Below are positions 7,223 through 16,167 of a stretch of 35,668 bases of DNA, piece after piece. Below the pieces are notes generated by a model. That model saw nothing but the letters and a program-made list of their open reading frames with translations. It was not told where the DNA came from and did not search any database. Both the position numbers and the translations under genes were made by a program. The DNA is from Ignavibacteriota bacterium (GTDB lineage Bacteria; Bacteroidota; Ignavibacteria; UBA10030; UBA6906). Each line of letters begins with the position of its first letter. Position 1 is the stretch's first letter. The stretch spans positions 1 through 35,668 of the forward strand of contig PMNE01000070.1 in assembly GCA_003162635.1 (NCBI GenBank), written 5' to 3'.

Positions 7223-9583
7223 TCAGCATTTGCTCCAGCCGCAATTGTAACAGACGACGCATCCGCTGACATGTTCAACATTGGTGCCGCATTCCGGGCA
7301 GGTCATCATTGATTTCTGTTTTCCTTCCCCCTCGGCGGACACGCCCGTCGTCTTTGCCGGCCTTGCAGCAGCGTGGTGTTCCCGGCGTCCCTTCAGCTCT
7401 TCACGGTTTTCAATATAGTGTTCAAGGACCTTGCCGATGCCATCGGGCGTCGAAAGAATCTGTCCTCCCTGCCCGTCCCACACGGGCGTCGGCCCGGAGA
7501 TACCCTTGAGCTGCTTGACGATCTCCCGCGGCTCAATGCCGGACCGGAGCGCCAGGGAGGTGAGCCGGCTGATCGCTTCCGATTGCGCTGCGGCATTTCC
7601 TCCGGCCTTCCCGATTGTCGTGAAAATTTCGCACAGACCGTTGTCGTCTTCATTGATCGTCACGTACAGATATCCCTCGCCGGTCTTGATCCTTTCTGTG
7701 ACGCCTCGGGTCACCTGCGGCCGATGCCGCGGTCCCTTGGTCTTCTTCTCCTCACCCTTGGAGGCCTTCGCGTTCTCCTGTTTCTTCGCATACTCCTCCG
7801 TCTGGAGGATCCCTTCGCGGCTTCCCTCGCGGTACACCGTGATTCCCTTCAGGCCGGCCTTATAGGCAGTCATGTAGATATCTGCCACCGTCTCGACACT
7901 GACGTCCTCGGCCAGGTTCACCGTGGAGGAGATGCTGCTGTCGACGTATTTCTGGATTGTTCCCTGCATCTTCACGCGGAAGTAAGGATCGATCTGATGG
8001 GCGGTCACCACGTACGAGGGGAGGCTCTCGTCATCGCCGAACATCTGCTTGATCAGCGGATGATAGACCTTGTATTCCGAGTATGTCTCGCCGTCATGGT
8101 TCTTCACCTTTCTCCTGTAGCTGGTGCAGAAGATCGGCTCGATGCCGGAGCTTGTCTGGGCGACGATCGAACCCGTGCCCACGGGGGGAACGGTGATGAC
8201 GGTGCTGTTGCGGATCCCGTGCACCTTGATCTCCTCCTGGATGTCCCGGGGAAGAGACTGGACAAACTTGCTGCGCGAATAGCCTTCCCAGGAGAAGAGG
8301 GGGAAGGGACCTTTTTCCTTTGCCAGGGCGATCGACGTACGGTATGCCTCATCCCTGATGAGCTGCATCATATGATCGGTTTCATCAAGGGCTTCCTGCG
8401 AGTCGTATTTGATCTTCATCATGACCAGGGCGTCTGCAAGCCCTGTGATGCCAAGCCCGATCCGGCGATCGGAGGCCACTGCCTTCTTGATCTTGTCGAG
8501 GGCATGGTTCTCCATATTATAGTCGATGATGTTGTCCATGAACCGCGTCGCCGTCCGGGTCACTTCCGCCAGCTCGTCATACCGGAACTTCCCGTCCTCG
8601 CTGACGAACTTGCTGAGGTTGATGTTCCCCAGGTTGCATGCCGTATACGCTGCGAGCGGCTGCTCACCGCAGGGGTTGGTGCTGCTGAGCGGGTTTGCGT
8701 ATTCGACGTTATGGTAATCCCTCATCGTATCCCAGAAAATGATTCCCGGTTCAGCAGATGCATGGGCGTTCTTGATGATCTTGAACCAGAGTTCCTTCGC
8801 TTTCACCTTCCGGTAGGACTTCCCGTTCCAGCGCAGCTCGAAATCCGTATCGTTGATCACCGCGTGCATGAACTCGTGCGTGATCAGAACGCTGATGTTC
8901 GCGTGCTCCACCTTGATGCGGCGGGGATCATTCTTGATCGTGATGAAGTGCTCAATATCGGGATGATCGACGCGCATGGTGAGCATCAGGGCGCCGCGCC
9001 GGCCTGCCTGCGACACCGTATTGGTGCTCTCGCTGAAGAGGTTCATGAATGCCGTCGCACCCGGTGAATGATCGATCGTCGCATTGACGGCCGCCCCTTC
9101 CGGACGGAGCGTGGAGAGATCGGTCCCCACACCTCCGCCAGTTCGGTACACCATTGCCGATTCCGTGATGCACCGGTAGATCCCTTCCAAACTGTCCTCC
9201 TCGATCGGTATGACGTAGCAGTTGGAGAGGGTGGGCCGGCGCCGTGCATCCTCCCGACCCGCTCCATGCATCACACGCCCGCCCGGGACAAAACGAAAAT
9301 CGAACAACAGGCCCAGGAAACGATTGTACCAGAGATCCTGGTCCTTCTCGACCGACGCCAGCGCCTTGGCAATCCGGTTCCACAGGTGCATCGGCCCCTG
9401 CTCGTGGGGCGCAAGGTATTTCGAATGGAGCACATCAGCCGCCAGCTCGTTATCGCCATAATAATCGCGACAATCCAGCGCCAAATCCATGATTGCTTCA
9501 TTCAAGGACTTGCCGCTGGCGGCGGCATTGCTGGCCGCACGGGCTTCCAATGACGTAGCGGGGGATGTTTGCTTGTGAGCCAT
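7223..9583 (-). CDS. nrdJ: adenosylcobalamin-dependent (class II) ribonucleotide reductase
   Basis: 786 residues from the ATG at 9583; an in-frame GTG five codons upstream (9598) is less likely. It converts ribonucleotides to deoxyribonucleotides using a radical from adenosylcobalamin and works without oxygen. Core motifs from the ATG: LSNCYVIP (redox Cys about 122), NPCGEQPL (N303, radical Cys305, Glu307), and CNLGNINL (redox partner Cys316). The glycine-rich GTDLSTLRPEGA loop and VPPVGTGSIV are also family marks. The C-terminus is a zinc-ribbon-like tail (CPECGTN then CYNCGWSKC) whose last cysteines probably relay electrons from thioredoxin; a thioredoxin reductase is encoded at 23632. No nrdR, class I or class III gene is visible here. 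The gene has its own promoter and terminator. Confidence 0.96.
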   Translation of the reverse strand: MAHKQTSPATSLEARAASNAAASGKSLNEAIMDLALDCRDYYGDNELAADVLHSKYLAPHEQGPMHLWNRIAKALASVEKDQDLWYNRFLGLLFDFRFVPGGRVMHGAGREDARRRPTLSNCYVIPIEEDSLEGIYRCITESAMVYRTGGGVGTDLSTLRPEGAAVNATIDHSPGATAFMNLFSESTNTVSQAGRRGALMLTMRVDHPDIEHFITIKNDPRRIKVEHANISVLITHEFMHAVINDTDFELRWNGKSYRKVKAKELWFKIIKNAHASAEPGIIFWDTMRDYHNVEYANPLSSTNPCGEQPLAAYTACNLGNINLSKFVSEDGKFRYDELAEVTRTATRFMDNIIDYNMENHALDKIKKAVASDRRIGLGITGLADALVMMKIKYDSQEALDETDHMMQLIRDEAYRTSIALAKEKGPFPLFSWEGYSRSKFVQSLPRDIQEEIKVHGIRNSTVITVPPVGTGSIVAQTSSGIEPIFCTSYRRKVKNHDGETYSEYKVYHPLIKQMFGDDESLPSYVVTAHQIDPYFRVKMQGTIQKYVDSSISSTVNLAEDVSVETVADIYMTAYKAGLKGITVYREGSREGILQTEEYAKKQENAKASKGEEKKTKGPRHRPQVTRGVTERIKTGEGYLYVTINEDDNGLCEIFTTIGKAGGNAAAQSEAISRLTSLALRSGIEPREIVKQLKGISGPTPVWDGQGGQILSTPDGIGKVLEHYIENREELKGRREHHAAARPAKTTGVSAEGEGKQKSMMTCPECGTNVEHVSGCVVCYNCGWSKC

Positions 9584-9820
9584 GAGATTAACCTTCACCT
9601 GAAATTGGATGGGATGCCAATCGCAAATATCAAAAGAATCCCCTCCCCCGATTCAAAACCGACTATTTGCCGCGGGAGTGGAAGAACCTACGGAGTGCTG
9701 CAGGAACTCTGCGTGGTATCGACGCAATGAAACAACTGAACGGCCTGTGTCTTGCCTGGCTTCATTGTCTTTCTCTCACAGACGGAAAAGCGCAAACGGC
9801 AGGTAAGAGTAACGGCGAAA

Positions 9821-9849
9821 AATATACTACCTACCCAAGGGGAAGTCAA
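9821..9849 (-). promoter_or_regulatory. sigma70-like promoter of nrdJ
   Basis: Read on the minus strand: TTGACT (9844-9849), a 17-bp spacer, then TATATT (9821-9826). The predicted transcript would start near 9814 and carry a leader of about 230 bases before the ATG. I saw no NrdR box pair and no convincing cobalamin riboswitch core in that leader. Confidence 0.75.
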
Positions 9850-10292
9850 GTTAATTTTTTTGCAATGATGACTTACGATTGATGCACCAACGACTTAGCA
9901 TCGAAGAAAAAAATATTCTCTTGCTCCTTCCACAGAATCTCTGCACGGCAAAATGCCAACGCGTTGATAATCATGTACTTACGCTCGCAGGACATGCCTT
10001 CTTTCCAGGATCTGGGAATATGCTCTCTCCTTTGTCGATGCTTGATGGGCGGCGACTCTGCGTGTCTTACGATTACATCACCCGCATGACGTCGTTGCGA
10101 CTCTCCGCCTGCGGTGATCCGTCCTGCGGCGCCACTACACAGTTCTTCTCTCGCGCACATCTATGATGAGAGATGTCTCCTCTGTCGTTCGGGTTCGAGC
10201 GCAGTCTCCGCGCTGAGCGGCACGGCGCCGGAAGTTCAGATGGAATCCAGATGCTCCCGTTCTATCGTGGCGAGTCGTGCGGATAGCTTTCG
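9850..10292 (+). other. 443-base stretch without a recognised gene
   Basis: This lies between the divergent nrdJ and nuoA promoters. Two mirror-image open frames of about 95 codons (plus 9879-10166, minus 9873-10160) read through most of it, but neither has a recognisable motif, a convincing ribosome-binding site or the codon pattern of neighbouring genes. Short imperfect hairpins are present (for example ACATCT/AGATGT around 10158-10177). No tRNA or riboswitch core was recognised. Base composition is mixed: T/A-rich at the left end, GC-rich after about 10080. Confidence 0.5.
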
Positions 10293-10321
10293 TTGACTTT
10301 CAGCCCTTTTTTGAGTAAATT
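10293..10321 (+). promoter_or_regulatory. sigma70-like promoter of the nuo operon
   Basis: TTGACT (10293-10298), a 17-bp spacer, then TAAATT (10316-10321). It lies 60 bases upstream of the nuoA start, giving a leader of about 53 bases. Confidence 0.65.
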
Positions 10322-10380
10322 TTTCGATAACCTGCAATCAAAACTCTTTCTTCCCATCCATTGTTGTCTTTAACGAGGGC

Positions 10381-10734
10381 ATGGAACAGTATATTCCCAT
10401 AGTGATCATGATCGGGGTGGGGGCTGCGGCGGGGATCGTTTTCACCAACATCAACCGGTGGATCGGCCCGAAACGTCCTTCGGAAGAGAAGCTCTCGACC
10501 TACGAAAGCGGGATGGAGCCGGTGCGTAGCGCGCGCGAGCGCTTTTCCGTCAAATTCTACCTGGTCGCGATGCTCTTCATCGTCTTCGATGTTGAAATTG
10601 TGTTTATGTATCCCTGGGCGGTTCTCTTTCGTCAACTGGGCATGTTCGGATTTGTTGAAATGGTGGTCTTTATCGCTATTCTCCTCGTTGGGTACATTTA
10701 TATTCTGAAGAAGGGGGCGCTCCAGTGGCATTAG
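10381..10734 (+). CDS. nuoA: NADH-quinone oxidoreductase subunit A
   Basis: 117 residues, a small membrane subunit of complex I at the junction of the peripheral and membrane arms. Three hydrophobic helices are visible: about 5-23, 59-80 and 87-110. The loop after helix 1 has YESGMEP, matching the conserved YECG-type loop of the family but with Ser in place of Cys. Helix 2 carries [20 protein letters not shown], with the acidic residues expected in NuoA/ND3. The length is normal. ATG 10381 follows GAGGG. The stop overlaps the nuoB start, so translation of the two is coupled. Confidence 0.95.
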   Translation: MEQYIPIVIMIGVGAAAGIVFTNINRWIGPKRPSEEKLSTYESGMEPVRSARERFSVKFYLVAMLFIVFDVEIVFMYPWAVLFRQLGMFGFVEMVVFIAILLVGYIYILKKGALQWH

Positions 10735-11258
10735 GGGACATGCAGTCGGACGGGTTTTTCACGACGCAACTTGACTTCCTCATCAACTGGTCGCGCAAGA
10801 ACTCTCTCTGGCCTATGCCGATGGGGATCTCCTGCTGCGCCATCGAGATGATGGCGACGGCATCGCCCCGTTTCGACATCTCCCGGTTCGGGTCCGAGGT
10901 TATGCGATTCACTCCCCGTCAGTGCGATGTGATGATCGTCGCGGGGACCGTCACGTACAAGATGGCGAAGGTGGTTCGCAAGATCTATGACCAGATGCCG
11001 GATCCGAAGTGGGTGATCTCCATGGGAGCATGCGCTTCGTCAGGGGGAATGTTCCGTTCGTACTCCGTCGTGCAGGGGATCGACCAGTTCGTTCCTGTTG
11101 ATGTGTTTGTTGCCGGATGTCCTCCGCGGCCCGAGGCGCTTCTCCATGCCCTTATCGAGCTGCAGAAGAAAATAGGAAAGGAACGAACCATAGGCAATCT
11201 TGTCGGCGGCGGGAAGACCCCTCCGGCGGAAACTCCCCGCGTGACAACCCCCGCATGA
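10725..11258 (+). CDS. nuoB: NADH-quinone oxidoreductase subunit B (N2 cluster)
   Basis: 177 residues from GTG 10725, which overlaps the end of nuoA by 10 bases and has AAGGGGG at a good distance; a later ATG at 10740 is possible. It binds cluster N2, the final electron donor to quinone. Ligands are visible: adjacent C37-C38 in [12 protein letters not shown]103 in [12 protein letters not shown], and C132 in [12 protein letters not shown]. The opening [20 protein letters not shown] is typical of the family. The C-terminal tail after the core is short and proline/threonine-rich. Its stop shares bases with the nuoC start (ATGA), again suggesting coupling. Confidence 0.97.
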   Translation: MALGDMQSDGFFTTQLDFLINWSRKNSLWPMPMGISCCAIEMMATASPRFDISRFGSEVMRFTPRQCDVMIVAGTVTYKMAKVVRKIYDQMPDPKWVISMGACASSGGMFRSYSVVQGIDQFVPVDVFVAGCPPRPEALLHALIELQKKIGKERTIGNLVGGGKTPPAETPRVTTPA

Positions 11259-11737
11259 ATCAGATCATTCTTGATAAGCTGAAGGCATTTGCCCCCGAGA
11301 GTATCAGGTCGACGAGCGAGTTCCGCGGCGATCTGACGGTCACGGTTGCCAAAGACGCCATCCTCCGGATCGGGGAATTCCTGAAGTCGGATCCCGCTCT
11401 TGCGTTCGACCAGCTGATCGACGTTGTGGGCATCGACATGTACCGGAGCGAGGAACGCTTCGAGGTTCTGTATAATCTCTATTCACTGACGAACAAAGCG
11501 TATGTCCGGTTGAAGGTTGCGGTCGAGGAAGCGGACCCTTTCGTTCCGAGCATGGTGAGTGTATGGCCTGGCGCGAACTGGCATGAACGCGAGACGTATG
11601 ACATGTTCGGCATCAAGTTTACGGGCCACCCCGATCTGAGGCGCCTCTTCATGCCCGAAGAGTTTGAATACTTCCCTCTGCGGAAGGATTTCCCGACCAT
11701 GGGAATTCCCGATTCACTTCCTCTTCCCCGGCGATAA
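11255..11737 (+). CDS. nuoC: NADH-quinone oxidoreductase subunit C
   Basis: 160 residues. The start is set by the ATGA overlap with nuoB; the frame is open further upstream, but that part overlaps nuoB and has no family match. It is the 30-kDa-type subunit of the complex I connecting module. The family signature [17 protein letters not shown] is present, followed by [24 protein letters not shown], the standard NuoC C-terminus. It is a separate protein here, not fused to NuoD as in some bacteria. nuoD begins 2 bases after its stop. Confidence 0.96.
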   Translation: MNQIILDKLKAFAPESIRSTSEFRGDLTVTVAKDAILRIGEFLKSDPALAFDQLIDVVGIDMYRSEERFEVLYNLYSLTNKAYVRLKVAVEEADPFVPSMVSVWPGANWHERETYDMFGIKFTGHPDLRRLFMPEEFEYFPLRKDFPTMGIPDSLPLPRR

Positions 11738-11739
11738 GC

Positions 11740-13002
11740 ATGCCCCTCCGCTCCACAGAAGACCTGACGCACAAAAGCAAAATCCTGGCCGCATTGGAAG
11801 ATCAGGACACATCGGTCATCCTGGATGATCCGCTCGATAATGAGATGATCCTCAACATGGGGCCGCAGCATCCAGCGACGCATGGCGTGCTCCGCCTCCT
11901 TGTCCGCCTCGACGGCGAAACGGTCCTTGCCGCGGTTCCGGAGCTTGGCTACCTGCACCGGGGATACGAGAAGATTGCGGAGGCGTCCACCTACCACGAA
12001 TTTATACCGCACACCGACCGTCTCGATTATCTCTCGCCGATCTCCAATAACGTTGCCTATGTGCTTGCGGTGGAGAAGCTGTCCGGCATCGAGGTGCCGG
12101 AGCGTGCGAAGTACATCAGGGTTCTCGTGTCCGAAATGTCCAGGATCGCGTCCCACCTGGTCGCCCTGGGGAGCATGGCAATGGACGTCGGCGCTCTTAC
12201 CGTGCTCTTGTGGACGTTCCGCGAGCGTGAAAAGATCGTCGACATCTACGATGTGCTGTGCGGCGCACGGTTCACAACCAGCTATGCCCGGATCGGCGGC
12301 TTGCAGCAGGACTGGACCGATCAGTGCACCTCCATGCTTCGCCGCTTCCTTCAGGAGTTCGGCGAGAATCTTGCCGATGTCGAGAAACTCCTCTCCACCA
12401 ATCGCATCTTTATCGATCGCTGCGAGGATGTCGGGCATATTGGGCGGGACGAGTTGATCGGACTGGGTGTCACGGGCCCGATCCTTCGTGCGTCGGGGGT
12501 GCCGCGCGATCTGCGCCGCGACAAGCCGTATCTCGTGTATGACCGGTTCGACTTCAACGTCGTGACCCTCACCGAGAGCGATGCGCTCGCCCGCTTCTAC
12601 GTCCGCCTGGGAGAATTGAAAGAGAGCGCGAAGATCCTCCGCCAGGCGCTTGATCAGCTTCCTGCGGGTGCGTACCGCGCTGACCAGGAAACCAAGAAGG
12701 TTCTTCCGAAGAAGGAACGGATCTACACGAAAATGGAGGAGCTCATCAACGATTTCATGCTCATCAACATCGGGATCGACCCCCCGGTCGGCGAGGTGTA
12801 CCATGCGGTGGAATCGTCGAAGGGCGAATTGGGCTTCACCATCATCAGCGATGGCACGGGGCGCCCCTGGCGGATGAAGATCCGATCCCCTTCAACGAAC
12901 AACCTGTCGGCCCTTGCGCCGATGCTCAGGGGGGCGATGATCTCCGATATCGTGGCCATTATCGGATCGATCGATCCCGTGATGGGAGAGGCCGACAAGT
13001 AA
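11740..13002 (+). CDS. nuoD: NADH-quinone oxidoreductase subunit D
   Basis: 420 residues, the 49-kDa-type subunit that, with NuoB, forms the quinone site. Visible family motifs include MGPQHPATHGVLRLLVRLDGE (about residues 37-57), ELGYLHRGYEK, and the C-terminal GRPWRMKIRSPSTNNLSAL followed by DIVAIIGSIDPVMGEADK. The histidine of the GPQHPATHG loop and the tyrosine of TDRLDYLSP are where quinone-contacting residues are expected. About 35 extra N-terminal residues precede the core. A 75-base spacer of unremarkable sequence separates it from nuoE. Confidence 0.97.
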   Translation: MPLRSTEDLTHKSKILAALEDQDTSVILDDPLDNEMILNMGPQHPATHGVLRLLVRLDGETVLAAVPELGYLHRGYEKIAEASTYHEFIPHTDRLDYLSPISNNVAYVLAVEKLSGIEVPERAKYIRVLVSEMSRIASHLVALGSMAMDVGALTVLLWTFREREKIVDIYDVLCGARFTTSYARIGGLQQDWTDQCTSMLRRFLQEFGENLADVEKLLSTNRIFIDRCEDVGHIGRDELIGLGVTGPILRASGVPRDLRRDKPYLVYDRFDFNVVTLTESDALARFYVRLGELKESAKILRQALDQLPAGAYRADQETKKVLPKKERIYTKMEELINDFMLINIGIDPPVGEVYHAVESSKGELGFTIISDGTGRPWRMKIRSPSTNNLSALAPMLRGAMISDIVAIIGSIDPVMGEADK

Positions 13003-13077
13003 CTGCGAAGGAGAGGGAGAGGCGAAGGGACAACGCGCAGAGAAGAGCGCGGACGACACATCATCGATGGAAGAGCA

Positions 13078-13542
13078 ATGCTTTCCGAGAAAAGTCTGAA
13101 CGCGATCGAGGAGCTGAAGAAGAAGTACCGGCATCCGCAGTCGGTGGTTCTCCCCGCCCTCTGGATGTGGCAGGAGGAACACGGGTGGATCTCCGAAGAG
13201 GGAATGAAGCAGGTTGCGGAAGTCCTGGGGATACCCGTCCACCACGTCTTCGGCGTCGTAAGCTTCTATACGATGTTCAACCAAAAGCCGGTGGGGAAGT
13301 ATAAGATCGAAGTGTGCACGAACGTCTCGTGCATGCTGAAGAACAGCGATCGGATTCTCAAACACATCGAAGACCGGCTGCAGATCAAGCCGGGTGAAAC
13401 CACGTCCGAAGGGAAGTTCACCCTCGTGGAGGCGGAGTGCCTTGGCTCCTGCGGCACGGCGCCGATGATGCAGATCGGCGACAGGTATTATGAAGACCTT
13501 GATGAGGCCAAGCTGGACAGGATTCTTTCATCGCTTGAATGA
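13078..13542 (+). CDS. nuoE: NADH-quinone oxidoreductase subunit E ([2Fe-2S] N1a)
   Basis: 154 residues with a thioredoxin-like [2Fe-2S] ferredoxin fold. Ligands are C80 and C85 (EVCTNVSCML) and C121 and C125 (ECLGSCGTAPMM), the CxxxxC...CxxxC arrangement of NuoE. It is preceded by the helical domain with VLGIPVHHVFGVVSFYTMF. It forms the NADH-dehydrogenase module with NuoF. The stop overlaps the nuoF start by 4 bases (ATGA). NuoE-like subunits also occur in hydrogenases and formate dehydrogenases, but the nuoA-D neighbours make complex I the clear reading. Confidence 0.96.
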   Translation: MLSEKSLNAIEELKKKYRHPQSVVLPALWMWQEEHGWISEEGMKQVAEVLGIPVHHVFGVVSFYTMFNQKPVGKYKIEVCTNVSCMLKNSDRILKHIEDRLQIKPGETTSEGKFTLVEAECLGSCGTAPMMQIGDRYYEDLDEAKLDRILSSLE

Positions 13543-14822
13543 GCATGGAACGTCTGATTCTTCCCGACATACCGGAGTATCATCTCCTCGACGTGTACGA
13601 GTCGCGCGGCGGCTATCAGATGCTGCGCAAAGCGCTGGGGATGAAACCGGAAGAGGTCACCGAGGAGGTCAAGAAGTCGGGACTGCGCGGCCGGGGTGGG
13701 GCCTGCTTTCCGACGGGGCTGAAGTGGACGTTCATGCCGAAGCAGTCCGACAAGCCGAAGTTTCTCTGTGTGAACGGGGACGAAAGTGAACCGGGCACAT
13801 TTAAGGATCGGCAGATCTTTGAGTTCAATCCCCATCAGATGATCGAGGGGATCCTCATCGCCGCCTATGCGATGGGGATCGCGACGGCCTATCTTTACAT
13901 TCGCGGCGAGTATGCGACATGGATCCGCATGGTCCGGAAGGCGGTGGACGATGCGTACGCGAAAGGGTACGTCGGACGGGACATCATGGGGTCCGGCTTC
14001 AGCACCGAGCTTGTCATCCACCGGGGTGCGGGCGCCTATATCTGCGGAGAGGAATCTTCGCTGATGAATTCACTGGAAGGTCAGCGCGGTTATCCCCGCG
14101 TGAAGCCCCCGTTCCCGGCGCAGAACGGCGTCTGGGGATGTCCGACGACCATCAACAATGTGGAGACCATTGCGAACGTTCCGGTGATCCTCCGTCTCGG
14201 CTGGGAAGCGTACAGCAAGATCGGGCATCCGCGTCATCCGGGCCCGATCCTTGTCGGCGTCAGCGGCCATGTGAACAAGCCCGGAGTCTTCGAGCTTCCC
14301 ACGGGACTCTTGCTGACGGAAATCATCGGGAACTATGCGGGCGGAGTGCCGGGGAACAAGAGGATCAAAGCGGTGATTCCGGGCGGATCATCCACGATGA
14401 TCCTGCGCGGCGACCAGATCGCGGGAGTCACCATGGATGCCGATGGACTGAAGGCCGCCGGTTCCTCCGTGGGGACGGCGGGAATGATCGTCATGGACGA
14501 GGACACGGACTTGATACGCGTCATCACGAGAATTACGGCGTTCTATCACCATGAATCGTGTGGCCAGTGCACGCCTTGCCGCGAGGGGACGGGTTGGATG
14601 CACAAAATCCTGCAACGGTTCGAACAAGGGCATGCGGCCGCGTCCGATATCGATCTCCTCCTGAATGTGGCGAACAACATCGAGGGGAATACGATCTGCG
14701 CGCTCGGTGATGCCGCCGCCTGGCCGGTGCAGAGCATGATCAAGCGGTTTCGGGAAGAATTTGAAAAACGGGTTGCGCCGGCTCCGGCAATGGGGCCGCC
14801 GCTCGCGGAAGCGGTGCACTGA
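13539..14822 (+). CDS. nuoF: NADH-quinone oxidoreductase subunit F (NADH/FMN/N3)
   Basis: 427 residues, the NADH-oxidising subunit. The Rossmann-like NADH/FMN site is seen as [16 protein letters not shown] (about residues 48-63) and [15 protein letters not shown]. The SLBB domain follows in the middle ([16 protein letters not shown]). The C-terminal [4Fe-4S] N3 cluster is bound by [15 protein letters not shown] and a fourth Cys in [13 protein letters not shown]. Length and order are normal. A terminator follows directly, so the operon stops here and nuoG-N must be encoded elsewhere or replaced. Confidence 0.97.
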   Translation: MSMERLILPDIPEYHLLDVYESRGGYQMLRKALGMKPEEVTEEVKKSGLRGRGGACFPTGLKWTFMPKQSDKPKFLCVNGDESEPGTFKDRQIFEFNPHQMIEGILIAAYAMGIATAYLYIRGEYATWIRMVRKAVDDAYAKGYVGRDIMGSGFSTELVIHRGAGAYICGEESSLMNSLEGQRGYPRVKPPFPAQNGVWGCPTTINNVETIANVPVILRLGWEAYSKIGHPRHPGPILVGVSGHVNKPGVFELPTGLLLTEIIGNYAGGVPGNKRIKAVIPGGSSTMILRGDQIAGVTMDADGLKAAGSSVGTAGMIVMDEDTDLIRVITRITAFYHHESCGQCTPCREGTGWMHKILQRFEQGHAAASDIDLLLNVANNIEGNTICALGDAAAWPVQSMIKRFREEFEKRVAPAPAMGPPLAEAVH

Positions 14823-14834
14823 TTTTCCTTTGTC

Positions 14835-14866
14835 AGCAAAGCCCCGCGTCCGGGGCTTTGCTTTTT
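14835..14866 (+). terminator. rho-independent terminator after nuoF
   Basis: Perfect 12-bp stem, AGCAAAGCCCCG (14835-14846) with CGGGGCTTTGCT (14851-14862), a 4-base loop and a run of T. It starts 12 bases after the nuoF stop and ends the nuo operon before dut. Confidence 0.95.
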
Positions 14867-14896
14867 CACGGCGTCACAACAACGATTCCACAAGAC

Positions 14897-15349
14897 ATGA
14901 CACCACTCTCTATCGGCATTCTTCGACTGTCGGAAGCCACCTCTGATATCCCCCTCCCGTCGTACGCGACGGACGGCTCGGCAGGGTTGGACATCTGCGC
15001 CGCAGTGGAGGAAGACGTCGTGCTGCATCCGGGGGAAACCGCTCTCATCCCGACCGGATTTGCGATCGCACTCCCGCAGGGATATGAAGCGCAGGTGAGG
15101 CCGCGCTCCGGTCTGGCGGTGAAACACCAGGTGGGTATCCTGAATTCGCCGGGGACGATCGATTCCGACTACAGAGGGGAAGTGAAGGTCATACTGACGA
15201 ACTTCGGACGGAAGGATTTCCACCTGAAGCGCGGCGAGCGGATCGCGCAAATGGTGGTCGCGGAGTACACGCGCATCGCCTGGGAGGAGCGGAAAAACCT
15301 GGACGAAACGACGCGAGGCGCGGGCGGGTTCGGCCATACCGGCCTCTGA
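14897..15349 (+). CDS. dut: dUTP diphosphatase (trimeric dUTPase)
   Basis: 150 residues from ATG 14897; the upstream in-frame ATG at 14858 lies inside the terminator and is rejected. It hydrolyses dUTP to dUMP, keeping uracil out of DNA and supplying thymidylate synthesis. All five trimeric dUTPase motifs are present: [38 protein letters not shown] and the C-terminal [10 protein letters not shown]. In the last motif the usual GFGSTG is GFGHTG, a common variant. The Shine-Dalgarno is weak. It is followed after 33 bases by the RsmI-type gene, with which it may be co-transcribed. Confidence 0.96.
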   Translation: MTPLSIGILRLSEATSDIPLPSYATDGSAGLDICAAVEEDVVLHPGETALIPTGFAIALPQGYEAQVRPRSGLAVKHQVGILNSPGTIDSDYRGEVKVILTNFGRKDFHLKRGERIAQMVVAEYTRIAWEERKNLDETTRGAGGFGHTGL

Positions 15350-15382
15350 TTTCCTCTCACCTCGGTCCATCAAGAGAACCTC

Positions 15383-16084
15383 ATGACTGCCATGCCGGGC
15401 ACACTCTCTCTCGTCGCAACGCCGATCGGCAACTACGACGATATCACCCTTCGGGCCTTGCGTGTCCTGAAGGAAGCCGACCTGCTGGTCACGGAGGAAC
15501 GGCGCGAAGGGGAACGCCTCATGCGCCACTTCGATATCGTGAAGCCGTTTGAAACGCTGAATGAACATAATGAAGCCGCTGCGTCGCACGCCATTCTGGA
15601 GCAGCTCGAAGCGGGAAAGAATGTCGCTCTCGTGTCCGATTGCGGGACGCCTGTTTTCTCCGATCCCGGACAAACCCTCGTGCGAAAAGCAATCGAACGG
15701 AGGATTCGGATCGTCCCGGTTCCGGGTGCCTCCTCCCTGATGCCGGCGCTGACAGTTTCTGGATTCTCCATCGATCAATTCCTCTTTTATGGCTGGCTCT
15801 CCCCGAAGAAGGACCGGCGGCGGGCCGAACTCCGGCAGCTCCGGCAGGAACGTCGCACCATCGTCCTCATGGATACGCCCTATCGCCTCGTCGCTTTGCT
15901 CGGCGATCTTGCCGAAACATTCGGAGATACGCGGAGGATCTGTATCGCGCTGGATCTGACCATGCCGGGGGAAACCATGCTGTACGGAACTGCGGTGGAG
16001 CTCTACCAGCATTGCCGTGCGCGGGAGGTGAAGGGAGAATTCGTCCTCGTCGTCGAGGACCGCCCGGCCCCGAAACATCCATAG
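15383..16084 (+). CDS. rsmI: RsmI-type SAM-dependent methyltransferase (tetrapyrrole methylase fold)
   Basis: 233 residues. The family methylates the 2'-O of C1402 in 16S rRNA. Motifs: LVATPIGNYDDITLRALRVL at the N-terminus, LNEHNE, the SAM-site loop VSDCGTPVFSDPG, VPVPGASSLMPALTVSG, and FLFYGWLSPKK. The usual EDTRHT after the first helix is EERREG here, and DAGTPGISDPG is DCGTPVFSDPG. The protein is about 40-50 residues shorter than typical RsmI and lacks most of the C-terminal extension. It may therefore be a divergent RsmI or a paralogue with another target; family membership is much surer than the exact substrate. Confidence 0.8.
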   Translation: MTAMPGTLSLVATPIGNYDDITLRALRVLKEADLLVTEERREGERLMRHFDIVKPFETLNEHNEAAASHAILEQLEAGKNVALVSDCGTPVFSDPGQTLVRKAIERRIRIVPVPGASSLMPALTVSGFSIDQFLFYGWLSPKKDRRRAELRQLRQERRTIVLMDTPYRLVALLGDLAETFGDTRRICIALDLTMPGETMLYGTAVELYQHCRAREVKGEFVLVVEDRPAPKHP

Positions 16085-16094
16085 CGCGGGTTTC

Positions 16095-16123
16095 TTGAAA
16101 TTCAGCACTCCTATAGGTATATT
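16095..16123 (+). promoter_or_regulatory. sigma70-like promoter upstream of the DipZ-like gene
   Basis: TTGAAA (16095-16100), a 17-bp spacer, then TATATT (16118-16123). It gives a leader of about 38 bases before ATG 16168. The same transcript could continue into metH, since no terminator with a T-run was seen between them. Confidence 0.65.
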
Positions 16124-16167
16124 CTCATGAGTAATAATGCGGTTTTTTCTATCATTCAGGCCCATCG

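Noticed and set aside
7373-9067. 564-codon plus-strand frame opposite nrdJ
   Set aside because: Shadow of the reductase gene; no family motif and no ribosome-binding site.
9599-9814. Cobalamin riboswitch in the nrdJ leader
   Set aside because: A short AGCCAGGCAAGACACAGGCC-like stretch on the minus strand recalls the 3' part of the B12 box, but the GCCACTG-type core and the expected arrangement are absent. A covariance-model search would be decisive.
9873-10166. Two mirror-image frames of 95 codons in the nrdJ-nuoA gap
   Set aside because: No motif, no ribosome-binding site, and codon composition unlike neighbouring genes; the two frames overlap each other almost entirely.
10180-10210. tRNA-like GGTTCGA sequence
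   Set aside because: The flanking bases do not form the 5-bp T-stem and no acceptor or anticodon arm can be built around it.
11479-12804. 441-codon minus-strand frame opposite nuoC and nuoD
   Set aside because: Shadow of two clear complex I genes; its translation is rich in His and Arg, as expected from reversed codons.
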